From SIG673 sp045653945 (GTDB lineage Bacteria; Bacillota; Clostridia; Oscillospirales; CAG-272), in assembly GCA_045653945.1 (NCBI GenBank), contig JAZOML010000007.1, positions 1 to 28,345 of the forward strand: a DNA stretch of 28,345 bases, in the 5' to 3' direction. This document shows, piece after piece, positions 1 to 7,480 of the stretch (the first letter of the stretch is position 1; each line of letters starts with the position of its first letter). Both the position numbers and the translations under genes were made by a program. The notes under the pieces were generated by a model. It searched no databases, had not been told where the DNA came from, and saw only the letters and a list, made by a program, of their open reading frames with translations.

Positions 1-60
1 AATATATATGCTATAATAATATTGCTATAAAATATAAATAATTTGTCATAGGTGTTTTTT

Positions 61-933
61 ATGGAATATTATATTGAGGACGATTACGAGAGTCTTGCTG
101 ACAGTGGTATGGGCTTTTTTATTCAAAAAATAGAGCCTAATAACATTGGTGCGAGAGGACATATCCACGAAGCGATAGAGTTTATCTATACGGTAAACGG
201 TGAATTTGATTTTTATGTAAACGACACTCATTTCGACGTCAAGGGGGGAGAAATGTTACTTTTTCGCTCAAATGCAATTCACCGTATTTATACTAAGAAC
301 AGTGAAATCAATGAGTATTACGTGCTTAAAATTAAGCCATCTCTTATTTATGAACTTGCGGGAAAGGAAACTGCCGCAGGGTATATTTTACGTCTTTCGC
401 TTGATGGCGGAAAGGTTTTTTGGAGTAAATCGGAGCTTGATAATACTCCTATTAAGACGGCGTTTGAGAAGCTTATAGCCGAGCACAACGGAAATGAAAG
501 TTGTAAGGATATAGGTGTAAAGCTTTCGGCATTTTTGGTTGTTCTTGAAACACTGCGAGATTTAATGAAAAATGAAACGGGTAGATTAAATTCCGATATG
601 CTTCACGGCAGTATTTCACCACAAATTTACAAGGCAATAAGATATATTTCACATAGGTACGGTGAGGATATTGATGCCGAGCAGTGTGCAAAATACGTAA
701 ATATGAGTTATAGTTATTTTTCCCGTAGCTTTAAAAAGGTTACAGGCAGGTCATTTAAGGACTATCTTAATTCCGTGCGCTTAAGTCAGGCGGAGAGACT
801 TCTCGCATCGAGCGACAAGAGTGTAATGGATATATCTCTTGAGTGCGGCTACAACAACGTTTCTTATTTTATTATGATATTTAAAAAGCATAAGGGCGTA
901 ACACCGCTTGAATACAGGAAAAATATAAAATGA
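61..933 (+). CDS. AraC-family transcriptional regulator with N-terminal cupin domain
   Basis: A 290-residue protein of typical AraC/XylS length. The N-terminal half (about residues 25-95) looks like a cupin-type ligand pocket: a histidine-rich strand (HIHEAIEF), then a GGEMLLF turn and an AIHRIY strand. The C-terminal 100 residues (about 185-288) carry the double helix-turn-helix of the family, including the characteristic SYFSRSFKKVTG and VSYFIMIFKKHKGVTPLEYR segments. Such proteins usually bind a small molecule, often a sugar, and activate a neighbouring operon; the target lies outside this window or is not adjacent. The ATG at 61 is preferred over an in-frame GTG at 52, because an AGGTG ribosome binding site at 50-54 is well placed for it and would overlap the GTG. 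AT-rich sequence upstream holds TATAAT-like hexamers, but any -35 would fall at or beyond the window edge. The family is secure; the ligand is unknown. Confidence 0.9.
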   Translation: MEYYIEDDYESLADSGMGFFIQKIEPNNIGARGHIHEAIEFIYTVNGEFDFYVNDTHFDVKGGEMLLFRSNAIHRIYTKNSEINEYYVLKIKPSLIYELAGKETAAGYILRLSLDGGKVFWSKSELDNTPIKTAFEKLIAEHNGNESCKDIGVKLSAFLVVLETLRDLMKNETGRLNSDMLHGSISPQIYKAIRYISHRYGEDIDAEQCAKYVNMSYSYFSRSFKKVTGRSFKDYLNSVRLSQAERLLASSDKSVMDISLECGYNNVSYFIMIFKKHKGVTPLEYRKNIK

Positions 934-958
934 GGTCGGATAATTCCGACCTCATTTT
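927..958. terminator. Bidirectional intrinsic terminator between convergent genes
   Basis: A perfect 14-base inverted repeat (927-940 pairs with 945-958) with a 4-base TAAT loop. Arms start and end in A4/T4, so each strand presents a GC-containing stem followed by a short U tract. It lies at the end of the AraC gene and 17 bases beyond the stop of the opposing Mrp-type gene, so it can serve both. Confidence 0.85.
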
Positions 959-974
959 GGGTATAAGGGGATTT

Positions 975-1856
975 TTATTCAAATACGGTAGTAATTTTCT
1001 TGACCGCCTCATCGAGCGCATCGGTTTCAACCGTTTCGATAGTACCTGCGTCGCAGAGTGCGGAGAGCTTCGGGTCGATAGGAAGGCGTGCAATTACGGG
1101 TAAGCCGTACTTTGCCGCAATCTCGTCAACGTGAGTTTTGCCGAAAACCTCAATTCTTTCGTTGCAGCAGGGGCAGTTAAGATAGCTGTAGTTTTCAACG
1201 ATACCGATTATCGGCACGTTCATCATTCTTGCCATATTTACCGCCTTTGAAACAATCATCGAAACAAGGTCGGAGGGAGTCGTTACGATAACTATGCCGT
1301 CAAGCGGAAGCGACTGCATAACGGTAAGCGGTACGTCGCCCGTTCCGGGAGGCATATCGACGTACATATAGTCTACGTCGCCCCATACAACGTCGGTCCA
1401 GAACTGCTTTACAGTACCTGCAATAAGAGAGCCTCTCCAAATTACGGGAGCGCTCTCGTAATTTAAGAGCATATTGATACTGATTGCATCAATACCCGTT
1501 TTGGTGGTGAGCGGAATAATTCCGTCCTCACAGCCTGTTACCTCGCCCTTAAGTCCGAACATTTTGGGAATAGAAGGACCTGTAATATCCGCGTCAAGTA
1601 TAGCGGTTTTGTATTCAAGGCGTCTTGTCATAACCGCAAGGAGAGAGGTTACGGAGGATTTGCCAACTCCACCCTTTCCGCTGACAACGCCGATTACGTG
1701 CTTTACGTTGCTTGCCTTATTCATAGGCTCGATAAGACTTTCTGGCTCCTGTCTGGAGCCGCAGTTTGCCGAGCAGGTAGAGCAGTTATGAGTGCAGGAG
1801 GATGAGCTATCGTCCTGAACCTCATCTTCAAATTCATCAATTCTGTCGTTTGCCAT
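975..1856 (-). CDS. Mrp/ApbC/NBP35-type P-loop ATPase, Fe-S cluster carrier
   Basis: A 293-residue member of the Mrp/ApbC branch of the SIMIBI P-loop ATPases, which carry and transfer Fe-S clusters to apo-proteins in the cytoplasm. A deviant Walker A (GVVSGKGGVGKSS) lies near residue 58, followed by DADITGPSIPKMFG and the Mrp signature YMYVDMPPGTGDVPLTVMQ. A CPCC motif near residue 230 is the bridging cysteine pair of the family. The N-terminus adds a second cysteine cluster, C21-x3-C25-x2-C28-x3-C32, after a Ser-rich acidic leader, as seen in clostridial forms; it is not the spacing of eukaryotic NBP35. The start is supported by AAAGGAA upstream of the ATG at 1856. The gene follows dnaE by 71 bases and has its own promoter candidate. 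Which client proteins it serves cannot be told from sequence. Confidence 0.9.
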   Translation of the reverse strand: MANDRIDEFEDEVQDDSSSSCTHNCSTCSANCGSRQEPESLIEPMNKASNVKHVIGVVSGKGGVGKSSVTSLLAVMTRRLEYKTAILDADITGPSIPKMFGLKGEVTGCEDGIIPLTTKTGIDAISINMLLNYESAPVIWRGSLIAGTVKQFWTDVVWGDVDYMYVDMPPGTGDVPLTVMQSLPLDGIVIVTTPSDLVSMIVSKAVNMARMMNVPIIGIVENYSYLNCPCCNERIEVFGKTHVDEIAAKYGLPVIARLPIDPKLSALCDAGTIETVETDALDEAVKKITTVFE

Positions 1857-1891
1857 TGTTTGAAATTCCTTTCGTTTTATATGCTATATTT

Positions 1892-1919
1892 ATTATAATT
1901 ATTTTAAAACAAAAATCAA
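1892..1919 (-). promoter_or_regulatory. Candidate sigma-A promoter for the Mrp-type gene
   Basis: On the minus strand TTGATT (1914-1919) and TATAAT (1892-1897) are 16 bases apart, about 36 bases before the start codon. A weak AAGTG/CACTT hairpin over the dnaE stop (1918-1933) may partly end the dnaE transcript, but the AT-rich context makes both assignments tentative. Confidence 0.5.
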
Positions 1920-1927
1920 GTGTTTTT

Positions 1928-4900
1928 TCACTTTTTTATAACGTTTTCTTCGCCAAGCAGTCTTTTTAAGGTGGCTAATGTCTTATCGTTTAGGTTTATT
2001 TTAAGGTCCTTGCGTCCGACGTATTTTCCTGCGCTCATATCGTAGAAGATTACGGGGACAAAGCCCTTGTTTGCCTCGATAAGAAGTATGGTGTTTTGCG
2101 CCTCAAGGCTATCCATACTTGTAACTCGAAGATATAGCTTAAAATCGGGTGTTTGCTCCGTTACAGTGGGGGCGTCGGTTGATTTTTTGTTTCTGTAACC
2201 ACCGTTTGTAATAAAGGGAGAGGGAGCTTTTACATATTTTCCGTTTGGCTTCATCGGTGCGAGCTGAGAGGCGAGCAGCTTTGGCGGTTCGTCCTCGCCA
2301 ACGGAAATTTTTCCCTGTACTGCGATGATATTATCGTTTGTGAGAAGTGGGAAAATTTCGGCGTAAAGTCTTGAAAAAACAATAATTTCAATCTCGCCTG
2401 TTCGGTCCTCGAGCTTAAGGAAGGCAAATTTTTCGCCTTTTTTACTTATTTTGACGTTAACGTCTCGAATTATACCCATAACCGTAACGGTTTGCCCATC
2501 GGAAAATTCCTCGGTTGGCTCACTTTCGTCAAACGAGGCAAGTATGCTGGCGCTTGAAATTGCACCCACGTCTGCGCCGTTTTCGGAATATTCGTCGGTT
2601 AAGTGCCCCGAAAAGTACATACCCGACGCCTCATATTCGAGGTTGAGAAGCACGCGCAGAGAAAATTCCGGTACATCTGGAAAATCTGCGTTTTCGTCAG
2701 AAAAAGCCTCCTCGAAGGTGAACAGACTCATTTGTCCAGTAACCTCTTGGCGTTTTTTGTCGGAAACCTTGTCGATTACCTCGTCGAATTTTTCAAGAAG
2801 CTGCGAGCGGAAAAGCCCCAAGCTATCAAATGCACCTGCCTTGATGAGCGTTTCTATCTGCTTTTTGTTTACGTCCTTACCGTACATTCTATCGCAAAAC
2901 TCGGTAAACGTGCGGAATTTACCGTTTGCGTTTCGTTCCTCAAGCATTTTTGAAACAAACGTAATACCGACGTTTTTTAGCGCAGAGAGTCCGTATCGAA
3001 TATTACCGTTATCAACGGTAAAGTCAACGTCGCTTTCGTTTATTGAAGGGGGAAGCATATTTATACCGAGCTTACCTGCTTCGATAATATAGTCGGAGAG
3101 CTTTGCGTGGTTGTTAAGCTCACTTGTCATAAGCGCAGCGAAAAACTCTGCGGGGTAGTGTGCCTTGAGATATGCTGTGCGATATGCAATAACGGAATAA
3201 GCGGCGGCGTGGCTCTTGTTAAAGGCATAGCCTGCAAAGCTGACTATTTCATCAAATAGCTCGGATGCTTTTCTTTGGTCGTGTCCGTTTGCAACGCAAC
3301 CTGCGATAAAGTCCTGTCTTTGCTTTGCGATTACCTCGGGCTTTTTCTTGGAAATAGCCTTACGTACAACGTCGGCTCTGCCAAATGTATAAGAGGCGAG
3401 TGTACGGAATATTCGCATAACCTGTTCTTGGTAAACCACGCAGCCGTAGGTGTCGTCGAGTATTTCGGCAAGCTCGGGAAAGGTATACTCAACAGTACCC
3501 TTTTTGCGGTTTTCAAGCAGACGCGGAATAGCGTCCATAGGTCCCGGGCGGTACATTGACAGCGCAATCATTATATCGTCAATTGTGTTCGGCTCGAAAT
3601 TGACAAGCATTTGTCTCATACCTGCGCTTTCGAGCTGAAAAACTCCCGTTGTGTGTCCCTTTTTTAGCATATCAAAGGTTTTTTTGTCAGTGTCGGGAAT
3701 AGCCTCGATTTTAAAATCGGGCTTGGCTCGACGTATCATTTTTTCGGCGTCCGAGATAACGGTCAGGGTACGAAGTCCAAGGAAGTCGAATTTGAGAAGT
3801 CCAAGCTCGGCTACCGTATCCATATCAAATTGGGTAACACGTGTTTCGCCAATCATTGCGGTAGGCACGTATTCTGAAACTGCTTTATCGCTTATAACAA
3901 CGCCTGCGGCGTGAGTTGATGCGTGGCGCGGCATACCTTCAAGACGCTTTGCGGTGTCTATCAGACTTGCGAGGGTATCCGAGCTTTCTCTTATATCCTT
4001 AAAAGCCTGTGTGGTATCCGCCTCGTCAAGATTTGCATCGTATCTTTTCGGCATAGCCTTTACTACCGTATCGCCATCGCCATAGGGTAGTCCCATAGCT
4101 CGTGCGGCATCACGTATGGCTGCCTTTGCCTTCATCGTACCGAAGGTAATGATTTGTGAAACTCTATCCTGACCGTATTTTGCGGTTACGTATTTTATAA
4201 CCTCTTCACGACGGATAAAGCAAAAATCTATATCAAAGTCAGGCATACTGACACGCTCGGGATTTAAAAATCTCTCAAAAATCAGTCCGAAACGCATCGG
4301 GTTTACGTCGGTAATGGTGAGCAAAAATGCAATCAGTGAGCCTGCGCCCGAGCCTCTGCCCGGACCTACCGCAATTCCGTTTTTCTTCGCCCACGAAACG
4401 AAGTCCCAAACGATAAGATAATACTCAGCGTATCCCATTTTAGTAATGACGTCAAGCTCATAATTCATCCTATCTCGGTATAGCTGTTCGGTATTTTTTT
4501 CGTCGTAGACTATGTCGCCGCTTTTGAGGCGCATAGTAAGTCCCTTTTCGGCAAGTGCGCGTAGATATTCGCGAGGGTCGATACCGTCAGGCGTGGGGTA
4601 TGCGGGGAGCTTGTATTTCCCGAATTCAAATTCTATATTACACTTTTCGGCGATTTTTACGGTATTTTCAATAGCCTCGGGGTAGGCGGTAAAGAGCGCC
4701 TTCATTTCCTCGGTGCTTTTGTAGTAGTATTCATCGGTTTCAAAGCCGATTTTGTGTCCCTCACCAAGCTTGGTATTCGTTTGTATACAAAGCATAACCG
4801 CCTGCGTATGTGCATCGTCCTTTGTTATATAATGGACGTCATTTGTTGCTACAAGAGGAATATCAAAGCGTTCGGAAAAATTTTTAAGAACTGCATTGAC

Positions 4901-5452
4901 ACGTATTTGGTCCTCAATTCCGTGATTTTGAAGCTCAAGATAAAAATCCTCGCCGAATATATTTTTTAATGCCAAGGCCTCTTTTTCCGCTTCGCTTGCC
5001 ATACCGTTTGCTATAAGCGACGGTATTTTTCCGCCAAGGCAGCCCGAGAGGGCGATAAGTCCCTCACTGTATTCCGTCAAAAGCTCCATATCAACTCTGG
5101 GCTTTATATAAAAGCCCTCTGAAAAGGCTATGGATACCATTTTTATAAGGTTTTTGTATCCGGTTTCATTTTTGCAAAGAAGCACAAGGTGGTAATTTTC
5201 GTTGTCCTGCCCCCACGTTTTATCGAAACGTGTGCGAGGTGCAACGTAGACCTCACAGCCTATAATCGGCTTAATGCCCTGCTCCTTACACGCCTTGTAA
5301 AAGGCGATAGCGCCGTAAAGCACACCGTGATCGGTAATTGCAACGGCATCGTGCCCCTGTGCCCTTGCGGTTTTCGGAATTTCTGCAATCTTACAAGCAC
5401 CGTCAAGCAGGCTGTATTCACTGTGCAAATGAAGATGTACGAATTTATCCAT
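1928..5452 (-). CDS. dnaE: DNA polymerase III subunit alpha (DnaE)
   Basis: A 1174-residue replicative C-family DNA polymerase, full length for DnaE. Domain order is as expected. The N-terminal PHP domain (about 1-280) opens with HLHSEYSLLDGA and keeps DHGVLYG, GCEVYVAP, LSGCLGG and TNDVHY. The palm follows, with GPGRGSGAGS near 360, the catalytic PDFDIDF near 401-407 and the third aspartate in KFDFLG near 553. Next come thumb and fingers, a helix-hairpin-helix region, and a C-terminal OB fold (about 985-1075). QMSLF at 907-911 resembles the beta-clamp-binding pentapeptide. In Firmicutes DnaE works beside PolC, extending RNA primers; whether PolC also exists here cannot be judged. A GGAG ribosome binding site lies about 12 bases before the ATG, slightly far. 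Only 35 bases separate it from the membrane protein gene upstream, so it is probably cotranscribed from the secA promoter. Confidence 0.97.
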   Translation of the reverse strand: MDKFVHLHLHSEYSLLDGACKIAEIPKTARAQGHDAVAITDHGVLYGAIAFYKACKEQGIKPIIGCEVYVAPRTRFDKTWGQDNENYHLVLLCKNETGYKNLIKMVSIAFSEGFYIKPRVDMELLTEYSEGLIALSGCLGGKIPSLIANGMASEAEKEALALKNIFGEDFYLELQNHGIEDQIRVNAVLKNFSERFDIPLVATNDVHYITKDDAHTQAVMLCIQTNTKLGEGHKIGFETDEYYYKSTEEMKALFTAYPEAIENTVKIAEKCNIEFEFGKYKLPAYPTPDGIDPREYLRALAEKGLTMRLKSGDIVYDEKNTEQLYRDRMNYELDVITKMGYAEYYLIVWDFVSWAKKNGIAVGPGRGSGAGSLIAFLLTITDVNPMRFGLIFERFLNPERVSMPDFDIDFCFIRREEVIKYVTAKYGQDRVSQIITFGTMKAKAAIRDAARAMGLPYGDGDTVVKAMPKRYDANLDEADTTQAFKDIRESSDTLASLIDTAKRLEGMPRHASTHAAGVVISDKAVSEYVPTAMIGETRVTQFDMDTVAELGLLKFDFLGLRTLTVISDAEKMIRRAKPDFKIEAIPDTDKKTFDMLKKGHTTGVFQLESAGMRQMLVNFEPNTIDDIMIALSMYRPGPMDAIPRLLENRKKGTVEYTFPELAEILDDTYGCVVYQEQVMRIFRTLASYTFGRADVVRKAISKKKPEVIAKQRQDFIAGCVANGHDQRKASELFDEIVSFAGYAFNKSHAAAYSVIAYRTAYLKAHYPAEFFAALMTSELNNHAKLSDYIIEAGKLGINMLPPSINESDVDFTVDNGNIRYGLSALKNVGITFVSKMLEERNANGKFRTFTEFCDRMYGKDVNKKQIETLIKAGAFDSLGLFRSQLLEKFDEVIDKVSDKKRQEVTGQMSLFTFEEAFSDENADFPDVPEFSLRVLLNLEYEASGMYFSGHLTDEYSENGADVGAISSASILASFDESEPTEEFSDGQTVTVMGIIRDVNVKISKKGEKFAFLKLEDRTGEIEIIVFSRLYAEIFPLLTNDNIIAVQGKISVGEDEPPKLLASQLAPMKPNGKYVKAPSPFITNGGYRNKKSTDAPTVTEQTPDFKLYLRVTSMDSLEAQNTILLIEANKGFVPVIFYDMSAGKYVGRKDLKINLNDKTLATLKRLLGEENVIKK

Positions 5453-5487
5453 AATAAGACGGTGCTCCTTTCTTTTTTAATTAATAA

Positions 5488-6876
5488 TTAAATAATATCC
5501 TCAGGTCTTTCGTAGCGTTTAAGAACACCGTTTTTAAGACGTAAAAACAGTGTTGAGGCAAGTGTGTAAAATGCGATATGCACGATAGCGTTAACTATGA
5601 GGTAGGGGAAATCAATATCGTCGTATCCAACGTCAAAAAGTTGAAGCGCGGCAACGGTAAACGTGCCCGTAAGTGCTATGAAGATAAGGAAAATTTCAAA
5701 TGCCTTAAGCATATAGAACGAGCGTCTTACGTAGGCGTCCGTTTGTTTTCCGAGGCGCACGAATTCGGTAGGAATTTCAGGTACGGAATAGTGAGAAACG
5801 AGAGGGACAAGGTAGTCCGTCAGCATAACGGCGAAAACAATAAGCGCAATAGTTTCCGCCAAGGCAAATGCAACTGCGACAATATACTGAACGGTAAATT
5901 CAAATATAAGTATATCAAAATCGGTAAGGTAGTGTTTGCTAAGAAAATTGTTGTAAACAATAAAGCCGACAAGTGATATAACGGTATAAACGATACCGCT
6001 TATCAGCGGCTTTTTGTATCCGCTCAGGTACTTTTTCATTAAAAGAATTGTCCAGATTACCGTTATACCGAACAGTGCGTCGGGAATAAAGCTTCTGCCA
6101 CCCATTGTTACTCCTGCGATAAAATCTATGAGGAATAGGGAGGAGTAGGCGAGAATTGTGAGAGCAAAGGTAAGGGTTTTACGGGTAAAATATTCGGGAG
6201 AAATAAGTCGTTTTTCGTTTATTGCGGTTGCAATAGCTCCGACAAACTCCGCATTTTTTGTCAGCTTTAATATATGATTTACAAGCGTTATGATAAAAAA
6301 TACTGCAAAAATTACCGTAATGATTGTATTTGCCAACATCAGCGCCCCTGAATAGTCGGCTGCCTCAACAAATGACTCTCCCGTGATAAATTCATCATCG
6401 TTATCAAGCACCGAAGAAATATAGGGAAGCATCGAGCAAAGTCCGCGTGCCGCAAAAAATGCAATTCCTACGCCGCGAAGCTCGGCAGGATTTTTTTCGA
6501 CTCCGTTAAACTTTATTTTCAGCGTAGCAATACCCTCGGCAAGAGAGGTAAACGCCATAACTGCTATAATAAGCTCTATTACCGCAAGCATAAGCGAAAC
6601 GCTAAGATAAGTTACGCCGTCAAACTGTGCCGACGAAAATGCAATCACAGTGCGTCCGAGTGAGGCGAATATAAGATATTTGAAACGGTGAAACGCATCG
6701 TCGAAATCGGGAGCAACGGGTGAAAGTTTATGCACTCCGTACATTATAAACGCACAACCTATAAAATCGGGGAAAATATCAAAAAGTGCAAGCATCGGAT
6801 TGGCAAAGAAAAGCATACCGATAAAAATCATTAAAAATGCGCTTGAGTTTTTTAGTTTTGCGAGTATGTTTTGCAT
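5488..6876 (-). CDS. Multi-pass membrane protein of unknown function
   Basis: 462 residues and very hydrophobic, with roughly ten predicted membrane segments separated by short loops; the C-terminus (about 440-462) is charged and probably cytoplasmic. I recognise no transporter or enzyme signature. The N-terminal block FANPMLALFDIFPDFIGCAF resembles in layout the start of the smaller membrane protein encoded just upstream, suggesting the two are related or work together. The ATG at 6876 is chosen over a TTG two codons earlier, because AAAAAGGAG sits eight bases before it. The gene starts 16 bases after the stop of the upstream gene, whose stop codon abuts this ribosome binding site, and ends 35 bases before dnaE. 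This is an operon arrangement secA - membrane - membrane - dnaE. It could be a membrane-biogenesis factor or a transporter; nothing visible decides. Confidence 0.8.
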   Translation of the reverse strand: MQNILAKLKNSSAFLMIFIGMLFFANPMLALFDIFPDFIGCAFIMYGVHKLSPVAPDFDDAFHRFKYLIFASLGRTVIAFSSAQFDGVTYLSVSLMLAVIELIIAVMAFTSLAEGIATLKIKFNGVEKNPAELRGVGIAFFAARGLCSMLPYISSVLDNDDEFITGESFVEAADYSGALMLANTIITVIFAVFFIITLVNHILKLTKNAEFVGAIATAINEKRLISPEYFTRKTLTFALTILAYSSLFLIDFIAGVTMGGRSFIPDALFGITVIWTILLMKKYLSGYKKPLISGIVYTVISLVGFIVYNNFLSKHYLTDFDILIFEFTVQYIVAVAFALAETIALIVFAVMLTDYLVPLVSHYSVPEIPTEFVRLGKQTDAYVRRSFYMLKAFEIFLIFIALTGTFTVAALQLFDVGYDDIDFPYLIVNAIVHIAFYTLASTLFLRLKNGVLKRYERPEDII

Positions 6877-6891
6877 TAACAAAGCTCCTTT

Positions 6892-7461
6892 TTAAGTGTG
6901 AGATACTGTAATTTTGGTAAGAAGGGTATATGCCATCCAAATATTGAGAGCGTGCCATACGTATCCGAATACGAACGGATACATACGTATAAATTCAAAG
7001 CCCACAAAGACCTCGGGAGTAAACAGGTTAAGGCAGTTGATGATTATTTCAATAGAAAAATATATTATCATAAGCGTAGTATTTCTCGCCGCCTGTTTTT
7101 CAAGAGATGGAATTTCGGCATTTGAACCTATCACCTTTACGCCTGCGTACATAAAAAACATAGCGACAAGCTCACATATTTCCATTGCAAGGTGCACCCC
7201 AAAGAATACGCCGTTAAACCAAGTACCGTTTCCTGTTGCCACTGTATCGTAAATTTGAAGTCCAAAAAGGACGGCGGATACGGGAATAGCTACGAAGAGC
7301 GCCTTCTTTGTCTTAGAAAATACCGACTCCATTTTTTCCATTCGCAAAACGGAAAACAGTATTAGCACAAAGCCGCCGAGAGGGAATGCCGAAATTGATG
7401 TTTCCGGTATAGGGAATGAAAACATCAGTATAAATCCGATGAGAAGTGAAAGTGAACGCAT
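6892..7461 (-). CDS. Small multi-pass membrane protein of unknown function
   Basis: 189 residues with about six predicted membrane segments covering most of the chain: near residues 3-15, 24-41, 53-70, 83-108, 130-148 and 160-182. Short polar stretches between them include a charged RMEKMESVFSKTKK loop near 40-53. No catalytic motif or known family was recognised. The start is supported by GAGGT five bases before the ATG. It lies 20 bases downstream of secA and 16 bases upstream of the 462-residue membrane protein, so the three are almost certainly one transcript. The FP-x2-G hydrophobic pattern near its N-terminus recalls the neighbouring protein. Whether it helps SecA-dependent export is only a guess from position. 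Confidence 0.78.
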   Translation of the reverse strand: MRSLSLLIGFILMFSFPIPETSISAFPLGGFVLILFSVLRMEKMESVFSKTKKALFVAIPVSAVLFGLQIYDTVATGNGTWFNGVFFGVHLAMEICELVAMFFMYAGVKVIGSNAEIPSLEKQAARNTTLMIIYFSIEIIINCLNLFTPEVFVGFEFIRMYPFVFGYVWHALNIWMAYTLLTKITVSHT

Positions 7462-7480
7462 TTTATACCTCTAAATTTAG

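Noticed and set aside
2451..3092. 213-codon plus-strand frame inside dnaE
   Set aside because: Ser/Arg-rich translation typical of the complement of a biased gene; dnaE is intact across it.
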